Numbered from the stretch's first letter, positions 54,801-63,430 are shown. The stretch: DNA of 64,000 nucleotides from Paenibacillus curdlanolyticus YK9 (GCF_000179615.1 NZ_AEDD01000001.1:620001-684000); one strand, 5' to 3'. The notes: generated by a model not told the origin, from the sequence alone. Program-made: numbers and translations.

Positions 54801-56081
54801 GTGAGTTCTAGCACTTTTGAGCGGGGGCAAGTTAACCGCATTCGATTGCATGTAATGCCAACGAAACGTTTTAAGACATTTGCCATTACGTTGTACGCAG
54901 GCATTCCGCTAGAGGAGAAGCAAGTCACATCGACGGCATTGCTGCCCTTCATCCTCCGTCGCGGTACGAGCCGGACGCCTGAAACGATTGCATTGCGGGA
55001 GCGCCTGGACGATTTGTACGGGGCCGGATTTGGTTTTGACGTATTCAAGCGCGGAGACAGCCAGTTTATCCAGTTTCGGATGGATGTTATTCACGATCAA
55101 TTCGTACAAACGAATGAATCGCTGCTGGCAGCCTCGCTCCGTTATATGGGAGAAGTGGTAACCGAACCAGCGCTTGAGAATGGCCATTTTGTAACCAAAT
55201 ACGTAGATGCGGAAAAGGAAACGCTGCGCAAACGGTTGGAATCCATTATTAACGACAAGATTCGCTATGCGGCGGAACGCTGTGTTGAGGTCATGTGCGA
55301 GGATGATCCTTATCGACTTCATGCGCTTGGCAATCGAGCGGATCTTACCAGCCTCACGGCAGACGTGCTATATGAACGTTATCATCAATGGTTGAATGAG
55401 GCGGTGTTTGACCTGTATGTTGCAGGCGATACGACGCTGGAAGAAGTGAAAACGATCGTTGAGCAATCGTTTAAGCTGCCTACCGGGGAATGCGGCGATT
55501 ATGGGCTGGCACCGTTGATTTCTAACTCAAGACAACTTAAGACGGTTGTAGAGAAGATGGATGTCAAGCAAGGCAAGCTGAATCTCGGCCTTCGCACGGG
55601 CATTTCTTATGCGGATGATGATTATGCAGCATTGCTTGTGTATAACGGCGTGCTCGGCGCTTATCCGCACTCCAAGCTGTTCTTGAATGTACGGGAAAAA
55701 GCTAGTCTTGCTTATTATGCGTCATCTCGATTGGATGGGCATAAAGGCATGATGACGATTCAATCCGGCATCGAAATTGACAAATACGAGAAAGCGGTTG
55801 CGATCATCCGCGAGCAGCTGGCTGATATTGAAGCGGGCAAAATATCAGAGCTTGAAATCACCCAGACGAAAGCGATGCTGATCAATCACGTGCGCGAGAT
55901 GCAGGATTCGGCATATGAGATGATTGGCTATGATTTCAATGCTGTGTTTTCCAGCAGCAAACGCACAGGCGAACAATTGATTGCGCAAGTAAACAGCGTT
56001 ACGGCAGATGACATTGTGCGCGTCGCTAAGCAGATCGAACTGGATACGATTTACTTTTTGCGTGACGGGAAGGAGGCATAA
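54801..56081 (+). CDS. yfmF: M16-like protein YfmF, EF-P 5-aminopentanol modification-associated
   Basis: The 426-residue protein has the pitrilysin fold but lacks the HxxEH zinc motif: the place reads LLPFILRRGTSRTPETI. It is thus probably the non-catalytic half of a heterodimer with YfmH, encoded 5 nt downstream. The C-terminal half keeps LFLNVREKASLAYYASSRLD. GTG 54801 behind GAAGGAGCTGGCTAC is the start; ATG 54783 precedes the ribosome site. In B. subtilis this gene pair is needed for 5-aminopentanol modification of EF-P. Confidence 0.9.
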   Translation: MSSSTFERGQVNRIRLHVMPTKRFKTFAITLYAGIPLEEKQVTSTALLPFILRRGTSRTPETIALRERLDDLYGAGFGFDVFKRGDSQFIQFRMDVIHDQFVQTNESLLAASLRYMGEVVTEPALENGHFVTKYVDAEKETLRKRLESIINDKIRYAAERCVEVMCEDDPYRLHALGNRADLTSLTADVLYERYHQWLNEAVFDLYVAGDTTLEEVKTIVEQSFKLPTGECGDYGLAPLISNSRQLKTVVEKMDVKQGKLNLGLRTGISYADDDYAALLVYNGVLGAYPHSKLFLNVREKASLAYYASSRLDGHKGMMTIQSGIEIDKYEKAVAIIREQLADIEAGKISELEITQTKAMLINHVREMQDSAYEMIGYDFNAVFSSSKRTGEQLIAQVNSVTADDIVRVAKQIELDTIYFLRDGKEA

Positions 56082-56086
56082 ATCGG

Positions 56087-57379
56087 ATGGAAACTTTAGC
56101 ATACCCTGGCGTACAGGAGACGTTATATCGCGAAGTTATGCCCAACGGGCTTGAGGTGTTCGTGCTTCCGAAGGAAGGCTTCCAAAAAACCTATGCAACG
56201 TTTTCGACCAAATATGGGTCGGTTGATAACCGGTTTGCTGTCGAAGGAAAGCCGCTGGAGCGGGTACCGGACGGGATTGCCCACTTCCTAGAGCACAAAA
56301 TGTTCGAAGAGCCTACGGGCGATATTTTCGCTACGTTTTCCAATCAAGGCGCTTCAGCCAATGCGTATACAAGCTTTGACCGCACGGTCTATCTATTCTC
56401 GGCGACCGAGCAGATCTCGGCTAATCTGGAGACGCTGATCAACTTCGTACAGCATCCTTATTTTACAGATGAGAATGTAAATAAGGAGAAGGGGATCATT
56501 GAGCAAGAAATTCAGATGTATCAGGATAATCCGGATTGGCGCGTATACTTCGGTTTATTTGACGCGATGTACCATGCGCATCCGATCCACATTGACATCG
56601 CTGGAACCGTAGAATCGATTTATCAGATAAGCAAGGAAACGCTGTACAGCTGCTACGAAACGTTCTATCATCCGACCAATATGATCCTGTTTGTGGTTGG
56701 CGGCGTCAATGCGCAAGAGGTATTTGATCTTGTCCGCCGTAATCAAGCAAGCAAGTCATTCCCTTCGCAAGGTCGCATTATTCGTGATTTTGATGCGGAA
56801 CCAACAGGCGTAAAAGATAAGAAGCGCGTGCTGCATTTGCCCGTATCGCTTCCTAAATGCATGTTTGGCTTGAAGGAGACCAAGGTCGGGTTTACAGGAG
56901 AAGCTTTGCAGAAGCGAGAAGCGGTTACACGCGTCATGCTTGATACCGTGTTTGGTGCCAGCTCTCCGCTCTACCAGTCCTTGTACGATGAAGGTCTCAT
57001 TTCAGACTCTTTCTCGCATGAGTATAACTCTGCGCCGGAGTATGCCTTCTCTGTTATTGGAGGCGAGACCAAAGATCCGGATGCTCTGCTGAGCCGAGTG
57101 AAGGACGCTGTCAACAAGCTGCTGGAAACAGGCATCTCGAACGAAACATTCGAGCGATCCCGTCGCAAAAAAATTGGCGGATATCTTCGCATGCTTAACT
57201 CCCCTGAAGCAATTGCAGGCGAATTTACGCGATACCGCTTCCGTGGCGGCGATCTATTTGCTCTGTTGTCGCAATATGAGCAAGTTACGCTGCAGGAGCT
57301 TAACGAGCGATTGCGCGAGCATTTTGATTGGAATCAGCTTGCGGTTTCGATCGTCGCTTCGAAGGAGCAGATCGGTTGA
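56087..57379 (+). CDS. yfmH: M16 zinc protease YfmH, EF-P 5-aminopentanol modification-associated
   Basis: This is the catalytic partner of YfmF. The 430-residue protein has the inverted zinc motif HFLEHKMFE near residue 66 and the distal Glu in EKGIIEQEIQMYQDNPDWRV. The C-terminal half includes LYQSLYDEGLISDSFSHEYN. Its ATG follows AAGGAGGCATAAATCGG. It overlaps ymfI by 4 nt, so all three genes appear to be co-translated. Confidence 0.92.
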   Translation: METLAYPGVQETLYREVMPNGLEVFVLPKEGFQKTYATFSTKYGSVDNRFAVEGKPLERVPDGIAHFLEHKMFEEPTGDIFATFSNQGASANAYTSFDRTVYLFSATEQISANLETLINFVQHPYFTDENVNKEKGIIEQEIQMYQDNPDWRVYFGLFDAMYHAHPIHIDIAGTVESIYQISKETLYSCYETFYHPTNMILFVVGGVNAQEVFDLVRRNQASKSFPSQGRIIRDFDAEPTGVKDKKRVLHLPVSLPKCMFGLKETKVGFTGEALQKREAVTRVMLDTVFGASSPLYQSLYDEGLISDSFSHEYNSAPEYAFSVIGGETKDPDALLSRVKDAVNKLLETGISNETFERSRRKKIGGYLRMLNSPEAIAGEFTRYRFRGGDLFALLSQYEQVTLQELNERLREHFDWNQLAVSIVASKEQIG

Positions 57380-58125
57380 GCAAGCCGCTTCATGAAATGA
57401 CGGTTCTCATTACGGGGGGAAGCCGTGGCATAGGCGCTGCTATCGCGCAGCGCTTTGCCGCGGAACGGATGAACATCGTTATTCACTATTTGCAATCCCA
57501 TGAGGCGGCCAATGAGACCGCCCGCCGCTGTATGCGTTTAGGCGCAAACGTGTCGACGATATCCGCAGATTTGCGTTCGAAGGACCAGCTTGTTCGCATG
57601 CGGGAAAAGCTGCAGGACAGAGGCATGGTACCTGATATTTTGGTAAACAACGCAGGTATCGCCCATTATGGGATGCTCGCAGACGTTTCGGAGAACGATT
57701 GGGAGGACGTCATGTCCGTCAATCTCAAAGGCATGTTCTTGACTACGCAATTGTTTATGGAATCGATGGTACGTCAACGATTCGGGCGAATTATTAACGT
57801 ATCTTCGGTCTGGGGCATGTCAGGCGCGTCCTGCGAGGTGCTTTATTCTACAACAAAAGGCGGCATGAATGCTTTTACCAAAGCGCTTGCCAAAGAATTG
57901 GCTCCTTCAGGCGTTACGGTTAACGCGGTTGCGCCCGGCGCTGTGGACACCGTTATGCTGGATAAGCTTGATGATGGCGAAAAGCAAGCGTTGGAGCAAG
58001 AGATTCCATTGGGACGGTTTGCGCAGCCCGATGAGATCGCTTCGCTTGTCTATTTTTTGTCCTTGCCGGAATCAGCATACATAACAGGCCAGATCATTAG
58101 CCCCAACGGCGGTTGGGTCACTTAA
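57376..58125 (+). CDS. ymfI: Short-chain dehydrogenase YmfI, EF-P 5-aminopentanone reductase
   Basis: YmfI reduces the 5-aminopentanone group on EF-P to 5-aminopentanol in B. subtilis. The 249-residue SDR protein has the cofactor motif TGGSRGIGAA, NNAG, the Ser-Tyr-Lys catalytic set (INVSSVWG...YSTTKGG) and a C-terminal AYITGQIISPNGGW like FabG. The assignment rests on linkage to yfmF/yfmH; by sequence alone it could be a FabG-like reductase. TTG 57376 follows GAAGGAGCAGATCGG and overlaps the yfmH stop. Confidence 0.9.
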   Translation: MSKPLHEMTVLITGGSRGIGAAIAQRFAAERMNIVIHYLQSHEAANETARRCMRLGANVSTISADLRSKDQLVRMREKLQDRGMVPDILVNNAGIAHYGMLADVSENDWEDVMSVNLKGMFLTTQLFMESMVRQRFGRIINVSSVWGMSGASCEVLYSTTKGGMNAFTKALAKELAPSGVTVNAVAPGAVDTVMLDKLDDGEKQALEQEIPLGRFAQPDEIASLVYFLSLPESAYITGQIISPNGGWVT

Positions 58126-58145
58126 CGGTATTGCTTGCCCGGGAA

Positions 58146-58172
58146 TGAAACTTTTGTTAAACGCTATTCGTC
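58146..58172 (+). promoter_or_regulatory. ECF-type sigma promoter before the DUF3243 gene
   Basis: TGAAAC followed by TTTT (58146-58155), then CGTC at 58169-58172, a 17-nt spacer. This is the pattern of Bacillus ECF sigma factors (AAC in the -35, CGTC or CGTA in the -10), closest to sigma-M/sigma-X type. It leaves an 80-nt leader to the GTG start. Confidence 0.45.
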
Positions 58173-58254
58173 GTATAAGTGGACGGATGAAGGCACACAC
58201 TACAAGTGTTGTTCTTTATGACGCTGAGTCAACATTTGAAGGAGGCGAACAGCC

Positions 58255-58503
58255 GTGTCAACCGTCCTTACTAACTTCGATTCGTGGAAACAATTTTTGG
58301 CTGAACGAATGGAGCAAGGCAAGAAAATGGGCTTATCCGAGGATACGATTGCGAATCTCGCATACGAGATCGGTTCATTCCTGGACGAACGCGTCGATCC
58401 GAAAAATGACGAGCAGCGCATTTTGAAAGAAATTTGGGATGCTGGCGATGAAGAGGAACGCAAGACGCTTGCGCGCATGATGTGTAAGCTTGTGAGTCCG
58501 TAA
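58255..58503 (+). CDS. DUF3243 family small protein (YmfJ)
   Basis: This is an 82-residue, acidic, probably all-helical protein: LTNFDSWKQFLAERMEQGKK, ANLAYEIGSFLDERVDPKND, then EQRILKEIWDAGDEEERKTL. It matches the YmfJ/DUF3243 family found at this place in Bacilli. It has no membrane segment or known catalytic motif. It starts at GTG 58255 behind GAAGGAGGCGAACAGCC. Function unknown. Confidence 0.85.
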   Translation: MSTVLTNFDSWKQFLAERMEQGKKMGLSEDTIANLAYEIGSFLDERVDPKNDEQRILKEIWDAGDEEERKTLARMMCKLVSP

Positions 58504-58512
58504 CGGAATTTT

Positions 58513-58549
58513 CAGCAGAGAGGCTCCCTTCAAGGGGGCTTTTCTGCGA
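58513..58549 (+). terminator. Terminator after the DUF3243 gene
   Basis: GCTCCC and GGGGGC form a short stem around TTCAA, within a longer GCAGA...TCTGC pairing; a short TTTT lies in the 3' arm. Confidence 0.5.
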
Positions 58550-58679
58550 ATTCGAATGTGATTCCGCTTACTTTGCACAGAAAACATTTGAAATATGAAG
58601 CGCAGCACTTGCAGGAAAGTGGCGAAAATTGTAGAATTATTTTTTGTAGTACGAACGGCTCATGGGGGACGGTGGAATA

Positions 58680-59444
58680 GTGGAAACTAGACAATGGTAT
58701 ATGGAATATAAGATACATAAGAATCGTCCCGGGCTTCTTGGCAACATCGCATCACTGCTCGGTATGATGAGTGTAAACATCTTAACCATTAACGGGGTTG
58801 AGGATCGCACGCGAGGCATGCTGCTGGAAACGGACGATGACGAGAAAATCGATTTGCTTAGCAAGATGCTAACGAAAATGGATTACATTACGGTCAATAA
58901 GCTTCGCCCTCCAACTTTGCTAGATATTCTCGCTGTTCGGCATGGCCGATATATCGAGCGGGATTCAGATGATAAAAAGACATTCCGTTTTACGCGCGAT
59001 GAACTAGGTTTACTTGTCGACTTTTTGGGTGAAATATTCAAAAGGGATGGCAATCAGGTCATCGGACTTCGCGGCATGCCGCGTGTCGGAAAGACGGAAT
59101 CGATTATTGCAGGCAGCGTATGCTCGAATAAGCGCTGGACATTCGTGTCCTCCACGCTGCTGCGCCAGACGGTCAGAAGTCAGCTGTCAGAGGAAGAGAT
59201 GAATCCGAACAGCATCTTTATTATTGATGGAATCGTGAGCACGATGCGCTCCAATGAGAAGCATTATGCGCTAATTCAAGAGCTGATGGCGATGCCTTCT
59301 ACGAAGATTATTGAGCATCCTGATATTTTCGTGAAAGAGTCTCACTTTGATTACAGCACTTTTGATACGATCATTGAGCTTCGCAATACGCCGGATGAAG
59401 AAATTTCATACGAAAAAATTACGAACGGATTCCATGATTTTTAA
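58680..59444 (+). CDS. DUF3388 family protein (YmfK), ACT domain plus P-loop
   Basis: The 254-residue protein has an N-terminal ACT-like domain (YKIHKNRPGLLGNIASLLGM, NILTINGVEDRTRGML). It is followed by a DUF3388 domain that contains a Walker-A-like GMPRVGKTES near residue 140 and FIIDGIVSTMRS resembling a Walker B strand. An ACT sensor fused to a putative nucleotide-binding fold suggests ligand-dependent regulation; the ligand and target are unknown. GTG 58680 is preferred, since family members start at the QWYMEY segment. Confidence 0.85.
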   Translation: METRQWYMEYKIHKNRPGLLGNIASLLGMMSVNILTINGVEDRTRGMLLETDDDEKIDLLSKMLTKMDYITVNKLRPPTLLDILAVRHGRYIERDSDDKKTFRFTRDELGLLVDFLGEIFKRDGNQVIGLRGMPRVGKTESIIAGSVCSNKRWTFVSSTLLRQTVRSQLSEEEMNPNSIFIIDGIVSTMRSNEKHYALIQELMAMPSTKIIEHPDIFVKESHFDYSTFDTIIELRNTPDEEISYEKITNGFHDF

Positions 59445-59523
59445 ATGACGTCATGACGTCTGGAAGCGTTGCCCGACGCTAGCTTATGCTGGTCGGTTAC
59501 TACAAACATCAGGAGGTGCAGGC

Positions 59524-60507
59524 ATGTCGGATTTGGGCGACTTGCTGAAGAAGGCAAGGGAACAGCGCGAACTGTCGCTCGATGATATTCAAGAAGCGAC
59601 CAAGATCAGAAAACGATACTTGGAGGCGATTGAATCAGGCGATTACAAGGTGCTCCCAGGCAGCTTCTATGTCCGCGCGTTTGTGAAAACATACGCTGAG
59701 GCAGTAGGATTAGATGCAGATGACGTTTTGCGGCTATATAAGCATGAAATGCCGGAGCCTGCGCCTGAGCCCGTAACAGAATCAGTCGTAAAACAACCGC
59801 GGAGATCATCGCAAACCTCTTCGGATCGGTGGAGCAAATTCGGATTTACCGGTATAATGCTGTCCTTCGTTGTCGTGATAGCCGTTATTATATGGGTCTA
59901 TGCAATAAACACGAACGATAACACGGACGATACGCCTAAAGCAGATGATCAAACGAAAATTACGGATTCGACGGATCTGCCGAAAGAACCAGTTAAAAAT
60001 GCAGATTCCAATGGCACAGGGCAGGCAGGCACGAGCAACGGCAATTCCAATGGCACAGGCGGCAATGCCGTAACGCCAGAAACGCCTACAACACCGGAAA
60101 CGCCGTCCAATACGACGGTTACTTTTGCAAGCAAATCAGGACGAACGGATCATTATGATGTAGGTCCTGCCGGTTCGCATACGGTGCAAATTACGATCAA
60201 AGGCGGCAAGAACTGGCTTGAAGTCCGCGAGGGCAGCTCCAAAGGCAAAAAGCTGGTTTATGAGAATGCAGCAGACGGAACGGTACAATCGTTCCCGCTT
60301 AACACATCGCTTTATATTAACGTAGGCCGTGCAGATCTGGTTGAAATTGCGGTGGATGGCGTTGCAGTCGAGGACGGGGATCGCGCAAGCTCCAAGCGCG
60401 TGCAATTCGACCCAGTCAAATCGGATAACCCAGCGTCCAACAATCAAGCGGGTACAACAGATACAGGCGCTACAGATGCAGGTACAGGTAACAACGCTGC
60501 TCAGTAA
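59524..60507 (+). CDS. rodZ: Cytoskeletal/cell-shape protein RodZ (YmfM)
   Basis: RodZ links MreB filaments to the membrane and cell wall machinery. The 327-residue protein has an N-terminal helix-turn-helix domain (LGDLLKKAREQRELSLDDIQ; GDYKVLPGSFYVRAFVKTYA), one membrane helix (about 105-127), a Thr/Asn/Gly/Pro-rich extracellular linker and a C-terminal DUF4115 beta domain (VQITIKGGKNWLEVREGSSK). The tail is Thr/Gly/Asn repetitive. An AGGAGGTGCAGGC site precedes the ATG. Confidence 0.92.
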   Translation: MSDLGDLLKKAREQRELSLDDIQEATKIRKRYLEAIESGDYKVLPGSFYVRAFVKTYAEAVGLDADDVLRLYKHEMPEPAPEPVTESVVKQPRRSSQTSSDRWSKFGFTGIMLSFVVVIAVIIWVYAINTNDNTDDTPKADDQTKITDSTDLPKEPVKNADSNGTGQAGTSNGNSNGTGGNAVTPETPTTPETPSNTTVTFASKSGRTDHYDVGPAGSHTVQITIKGGKNWLEVREGSSKGKKLVYENAADGTVQSFPLNTSLYINVGRADLVEIAVDGVAVEDGDRASSKRVQFDPVKSDNPASNNQAGTTDTGATDAGTGNNAAQ

Positions 60508-60520
60508 AAGCATGTTCAAG

Positions 60521-60560
60521 GGCATTCGCTTGTTGTCGAGAGCGGATGCCTTTTCTTTGT
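60521..60560 (+). terminator. Terminator after rodZ
   Basis: GGCATTCGCT (60521-60530) pairs with AGCGGATGCC (60541-60550), with one G-U pair, followed by TTTTCTTTG. Confidence 0.8.
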
Positions 60561-60573
60561 TCATTGAATCAGT

Positions 60574-60579
60574 TATAAT
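60574..60579 (+). promoter_or_regulatory. -10 element upstream of yajQ
   Basis: A consensus TATAAT sits 58 nt before yajQ, after the rodZ terminator. The -35 is poor (TTTTCT region), so this is a weak call. Confidence 0.35.
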
Positions 60580-60636
60580 ACGGCACAAGAAAACGTTCGT
60601 TTTCATGCTGACAATTCAAGAAGGGGTTGTAATGAT

Positions 60637-61128
60637 ATGAGTAGCGAAAATGCGTTTGATATCGTATCCAAGGTAGATATGCAGGAGCTGACGAATGCCA
60701 TTCAGCAAGCTGAACGCGAGATTGATACGCGATTTGATTTCAAAGGCAGCAAGAGCAGCATCGCAATTGATAAAGAGGATCTAATCGTCGCATCTGACGA
60801 TGATTATAAGCTCCAAGCGGTGCTGGACATTTTGTTATCCAAAATGATCAAGCGAGGCGTCCCAATCAAAAACCTCGATTACGGCAAAATTGAAGCTGCT
60901 TCGGGATCTACTGTGCGCCAACGGATTAAGCTCCGTACCGGTATTGATCAGGATGCTGCCAAAAAGATAAACATCCTAATTCGTGACTCCAAGCTTAAAG
61001 TGAAGAGCCAGATTCAAGGCGATCAAATTCGGGTAACGGGGAAGAGCAAGGATGACCTCCAGTCGGTCATGGCGCTTCTTCGCGGTGCTGACCTGCCTGT
61101 AGAGCTTCAATTTACGAACTTCCGATAG
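60637..61128 (+). CDS. YajQ family nucleotide-binding protein
   Basis: YajQ proteins bind nucleotides; in some Gram-negatives a member is a cyclic-di-GMP effector. The 163-residue protein has the family pattern [36 protein letters not shown] and [36 protein letters not shown] precedes the ATG. Its role in Firmicutes is not settled. Confidence 0.93.
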   Translation: MSSENAFDIVSKVDMQELTNAIQQAEREIDTRFDFKGSKSSIAIDKEDLIVASDDDYKLQAVLDILLSKMIKRGVPIKNLDYGKIEAASGSTVRQRIKLRTGIDQDAAKKINILIRDSKLKVKSQIQGDQIRVTGKSKDDLQSVMALLRGADLPVELQFTNFR

Positions 61129-61175
61129 CATATAAGTGAGCCCATCGCACCGTTAGGCTGAAGCCTGCCGTGTTT

Positions 61176-61204
61176 TTGACACGCAAAAGTGCTTGTATTA
61201 TACT
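61176..61204 (+). promoter_or_regulatory. Strong sigma-A promoter upstream of pgsA
   Basis: Consensus TTGACA (61176-61181), exactly 17 nt, TATACT (61199-61204). It is the best -35/-10 pair in the window. It drives the small ORF at 61251 and pgsA. Confidence 0.85.
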
Positions 61205-61250
61205 TTGTTAAGATAGCTTTACGGATTCAGATCTGGGGGATAGCAACGTT

Positions 61251-61337
61251 ATGACGGGACGAGAGAAGTTAGTGGATCAACAAGGAAGCATGAACGATGC
61301 GATTCATCAGGGCCTAACTAGGGAGGGAATCGCATGA
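61251..61337 (+). CDS. Small upstream ORF (28 codons) overlapping the pgsA start
   Basis: ATG 61251, eleven bases after GGGGG (61236-61240), opens a 28-residue frame (MTGREKLVDQ...LTREGIA). It ends in TGA at 61335-61337, overlapping the pgsA ATG as ATGA. It has no similarity I recognise. The pgsA ribosome site AGGGAGGG lies inside this ORF, so its translation should affect pgsA initiation. It may be a leader peptide, or chance. Confidence 0.4.
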   Translation: MTGREKLVDQQGSMNDAIHQGLTREGIA

Positions 61338-61909
61338 ATTTAGCGAATCGAATTACGCTCGCCCGTATTTTTTTAGTCCCAATCATTATGATCTTCTTGC
61401 TCGTAAAGATGGACTTGGAGCCGATCAAATTCGCCGACTTTTCCATTACATACAATCAAATTGTTGCTGCACTTATCTTTATTATTGCGGCTAGCACCGA
61501 TGGGCTCGACGGATATATCGCCCGCAAGAATAAGATCGTAACAAACCTAGGCAAGCTGTTGGACCCTCTTGCAGATAAGGTGCTTGTAGCGGCCGTCCTG
61601 ATCTCGCTCGTGGAGATGGACAAGCTGGATGCATGGATTGCAGTCGTCATTATTTGCCGTGAATTCGCGGTGACAGGTCTGCGTCAGATCGCCTTGCTCG
61701 AGAACAAAGTCATCGCGGCGAGCAAGTGGGGCAAATGGAAAACGGCAGTCCAAATTACGATGATTATTGCTTTGATGCTTAACAATTTCCCGTTTACGTT
61801 TATCGATTTCCGATTCGATCTCATCGCAAGCTGGATCGCGGCGGTCATTACGGTTTACTCAGGCATTGACTACTTTGTCAAAAACAAAAATTTAATACCT
61901 ATTGCTTAA
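61334..61909 (+). CDS. pgsA: CDP-diacylglycerol--glycerol-3-phosphate 3-phosphatidyltransferase
   Basis: PgsA makes phosphatidylglycerol-phosphate from CDP-diacylglycerol (product of CdsA), the committed step to anionic membrane lipids. The 191-residue membrane protein has about four to five hydrophobic helices. It carries the CDP-alcohol phosphotransferase motif: DGLDGYIAR followed by G and LDPLADKV with the Asp residues in place. The start is behind AGGGAGGGAATCGC. Confidence 0.95.
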   Translation: MNLANRITLARIFLVPIIMIFLLVKMDLEPIKFADFSITYNQIVAALIFIIAASTDGLDGYIARKNKIVTNLGKLLDPLADKVLVAAVLISLVEMDKLDAWIAVVIICREFAVTGLRQIALLENKVIAASKWGKWKTAVQITMIIALMLNNFPFTFIDFRFDLIASWIAAVITVYSGIDYFVKNKNLIPIA

Positions 61910-61915
61910 CTCGTC

Positions 61916-61955
61916 GGACATCTTCCTTGCGGAAGGTGTCCTTCCTTCCTTTATA
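61916..61955 (+). terminator. Terminator after pgsA
   Basis: GGACATCTTCC (61916-61926) pairs with GGAAGGTGTCC (61931-61941), with one G-U pair and a TTGC loop. A pyrimidine-rich TTCCTTCCTTT tail follows. Confidence 0.75.
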
Positions 61956-61989
61956 AACCAATCTGATGCTTCGGCGTGGAGGTCATGGA

Positions 61990-63252
61990 ATGAAAGCTGA
62001 AATTATTGCGGTAGGCACGGAGCTGCTTCTTGGTCAAATTGTGAATACGAACGCGCAATATTTGTCCCGTCGATTAGCCGAGCTGGGGATTGATGTTTAT
62101 TACCAGACGGTCGTAGGCGATAACCCGTCGCGCATTCGGCTGGCAATTGAGACGGCTCGCGAGAGAGCGGATCTGCTTGTATTTACTGGGGGCTTGGGAC
62201 CTACGCAGGATGATTTGACAAAGGACGTATTGGCGGACTACTTGGGCCGGGCGCTTGAATACGATGAGCCGTCGATGCGTAAAATCGTTGATTTTTTCCA
62301 ATCACGCGGCGCACATATGGTGGAGAGCAACAAACGGCAAGCGACGTCTATCGCTGGAGCAGCGACATTGTTTAATGAAGCGGGACTGGCTGTAGGCAAT
62401 GCGCTGGAATCGGAGGGCATTCGCTACATGCTGCTGCCAGGGCCTCCTCGCGAAATGAAGCCGATGTTTGACGGTGCTGGCGCGACGTGGCTGCGGTCTG
62501 AACTGGGCGAAATGCTTCCGCTGTATTCAAGAATTCTAAAGTTTGCCGGCATCGGCGAGTCCAAGCTGGAGGACGCCTTGATTGATTTGATCGAGAGCCA
62601 GACCGATCCGACGATTGCGCCTTATGCCAAGGAAGGCGAGGTAGCGATTCGGGTATCAACAAAGGCTGCTTCCGCAAATGAAGCAAATCAGAAAATAGAC
62701 GCTACAGTCGATCAAATTCGCCAACGCGCAGGGCAGTTTTTGTTCGCTGAAGAAGATATCCCCTTGGAGGAAGCGATTGTTCGCCTGCTTCGCGCATCTA
62801 AGCGGACTTTGGCTTCTGCCGAAAGCTGCACGGGCGGCATGTTTGCTGAGCTTGTCACGAATATTCCTGGCAGCAGCGGCGAATTTGCCGGAGGGGTTGT
62901 CACGTATACGAATGTAATGAAGCATCAGCTGCTAGGCATTCCAATGGCTCAGTTAGAAGGCGAAGGCGCTCCAGGCGCGATCAGCGAGTCGACGGCAGCT
63001 ATGATGGCTGAGCGTGTTCGCGAACGGGCTGCAGCTGATTTTGGCATCTCGATTACTGGCGTAGCCGGTCCAGCGGAATCGGAAGGCAAACCGGTTGGAC
63101 TCGTCTATTATGCAATCGCACAGCAAGGTAAGCCAACAGACGTGCATACGATGCATTTAAGCGGCTCGCGGGACATCATTAGGGTAAGAGCCGTCAAGGC
63201 AGTGCTGTATCGCCTGTGGCTGGCGCTGAATGGTTTTGAGGGCAAGCTATAA
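61990..63252 (+). CDS. cinA: CinA family protein (competence/damage-inducible)
   Basis: The 420-residue protein has an N-terminal MoaB/MogA-like domain (AEIIAVGTELLLGQIVNTNA; FTGGLGPTQDDLTKDVLADY), a middle domain, and a C-terminal NMN amidohydrolase-type domain (ASAESCTGGMFAELVTNIPG; GISITGVAGPAESEGKPVGL). Family members act in pyridine nucleotide recycling and are often co-transcribed with recA. ATG 61990 behind GTGGAGGTCATGGA. recA lies 239 nt downstream, behind a terminator and its own regulated promoter. Confidence 0.95.
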   Translation: MKAEIIAVGTELLLGQIVNTNAQYLSRRLAELGIDVYYQTVVGDNPSRIRLAIETARERADLLVFTGGLGPTQDDLTKDVLADYLGRALEYDEPSMRKIVDFFQSRGAHMVESNKRQATSIAGAATLFNEAGLAVGNALESEGIRYMLLPGPPREMKPMFDGAGATWLRSELGEMLPLYSRILKFAGIGESKLEDALIDLIESQTDPTIAPYAKEGEVAIRVSTKAASANEANQKIDATVDQIRQRAGQFLFAEEDIPLEEAIVRLLRASKRTLASAESCTGGMFAELVTNIPGSSGEFAGGVVTYTNVMKHQLLGIPMAQLEGEGAPGAISESTAAMMAERVRERAAADFGISITGVAGPAESEGKPVGLVYYAIAQQGKPTDVHTMHLSGSRDIIRVRAVKAVLYRLWLALNGFEGKL

Positions 63253-63328
63253 GGTATACTGCCGACGCTCATCATTTTCCGGTTGCTGAACGGCGGTGTT
63301 CATGCTATATTATCAGTAGTTGACGGAG

Positions 63329-63366
63329 GAACCGCGGCGAATGTTTCATTTGCTGCGGTTCTTTTT
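63329..63366 (+). terminator. Terminator between cinA and recA
   Basis: GAACCGCGGC (63329-63338) pairs with GCTGCGGTTC (63352-63361), with one G-U pair, followed by TTTTTC. Confidence 0.85.
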
Positions 63367-63407
63367 CTGTTCTCAGATGACTGTTCGTTAGGCATGGGCA
63401 AAAAAAG

Positions 63408-63421
63408 CGAATGTATGTTCG
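63408..63421 (+). promoter_or_regulatory. LexA (SOS/Cheo) box of recA
   Basis: CGAATGTATGTTCG matches the Gram-positive LexA operator CGAACNNNNGTTCG at 9 of 10 defined positions. It lies 9 nt upstream of the recA -35. Confidence 0.8.
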
Positions 63422-63430
63422 AAAAAATGC

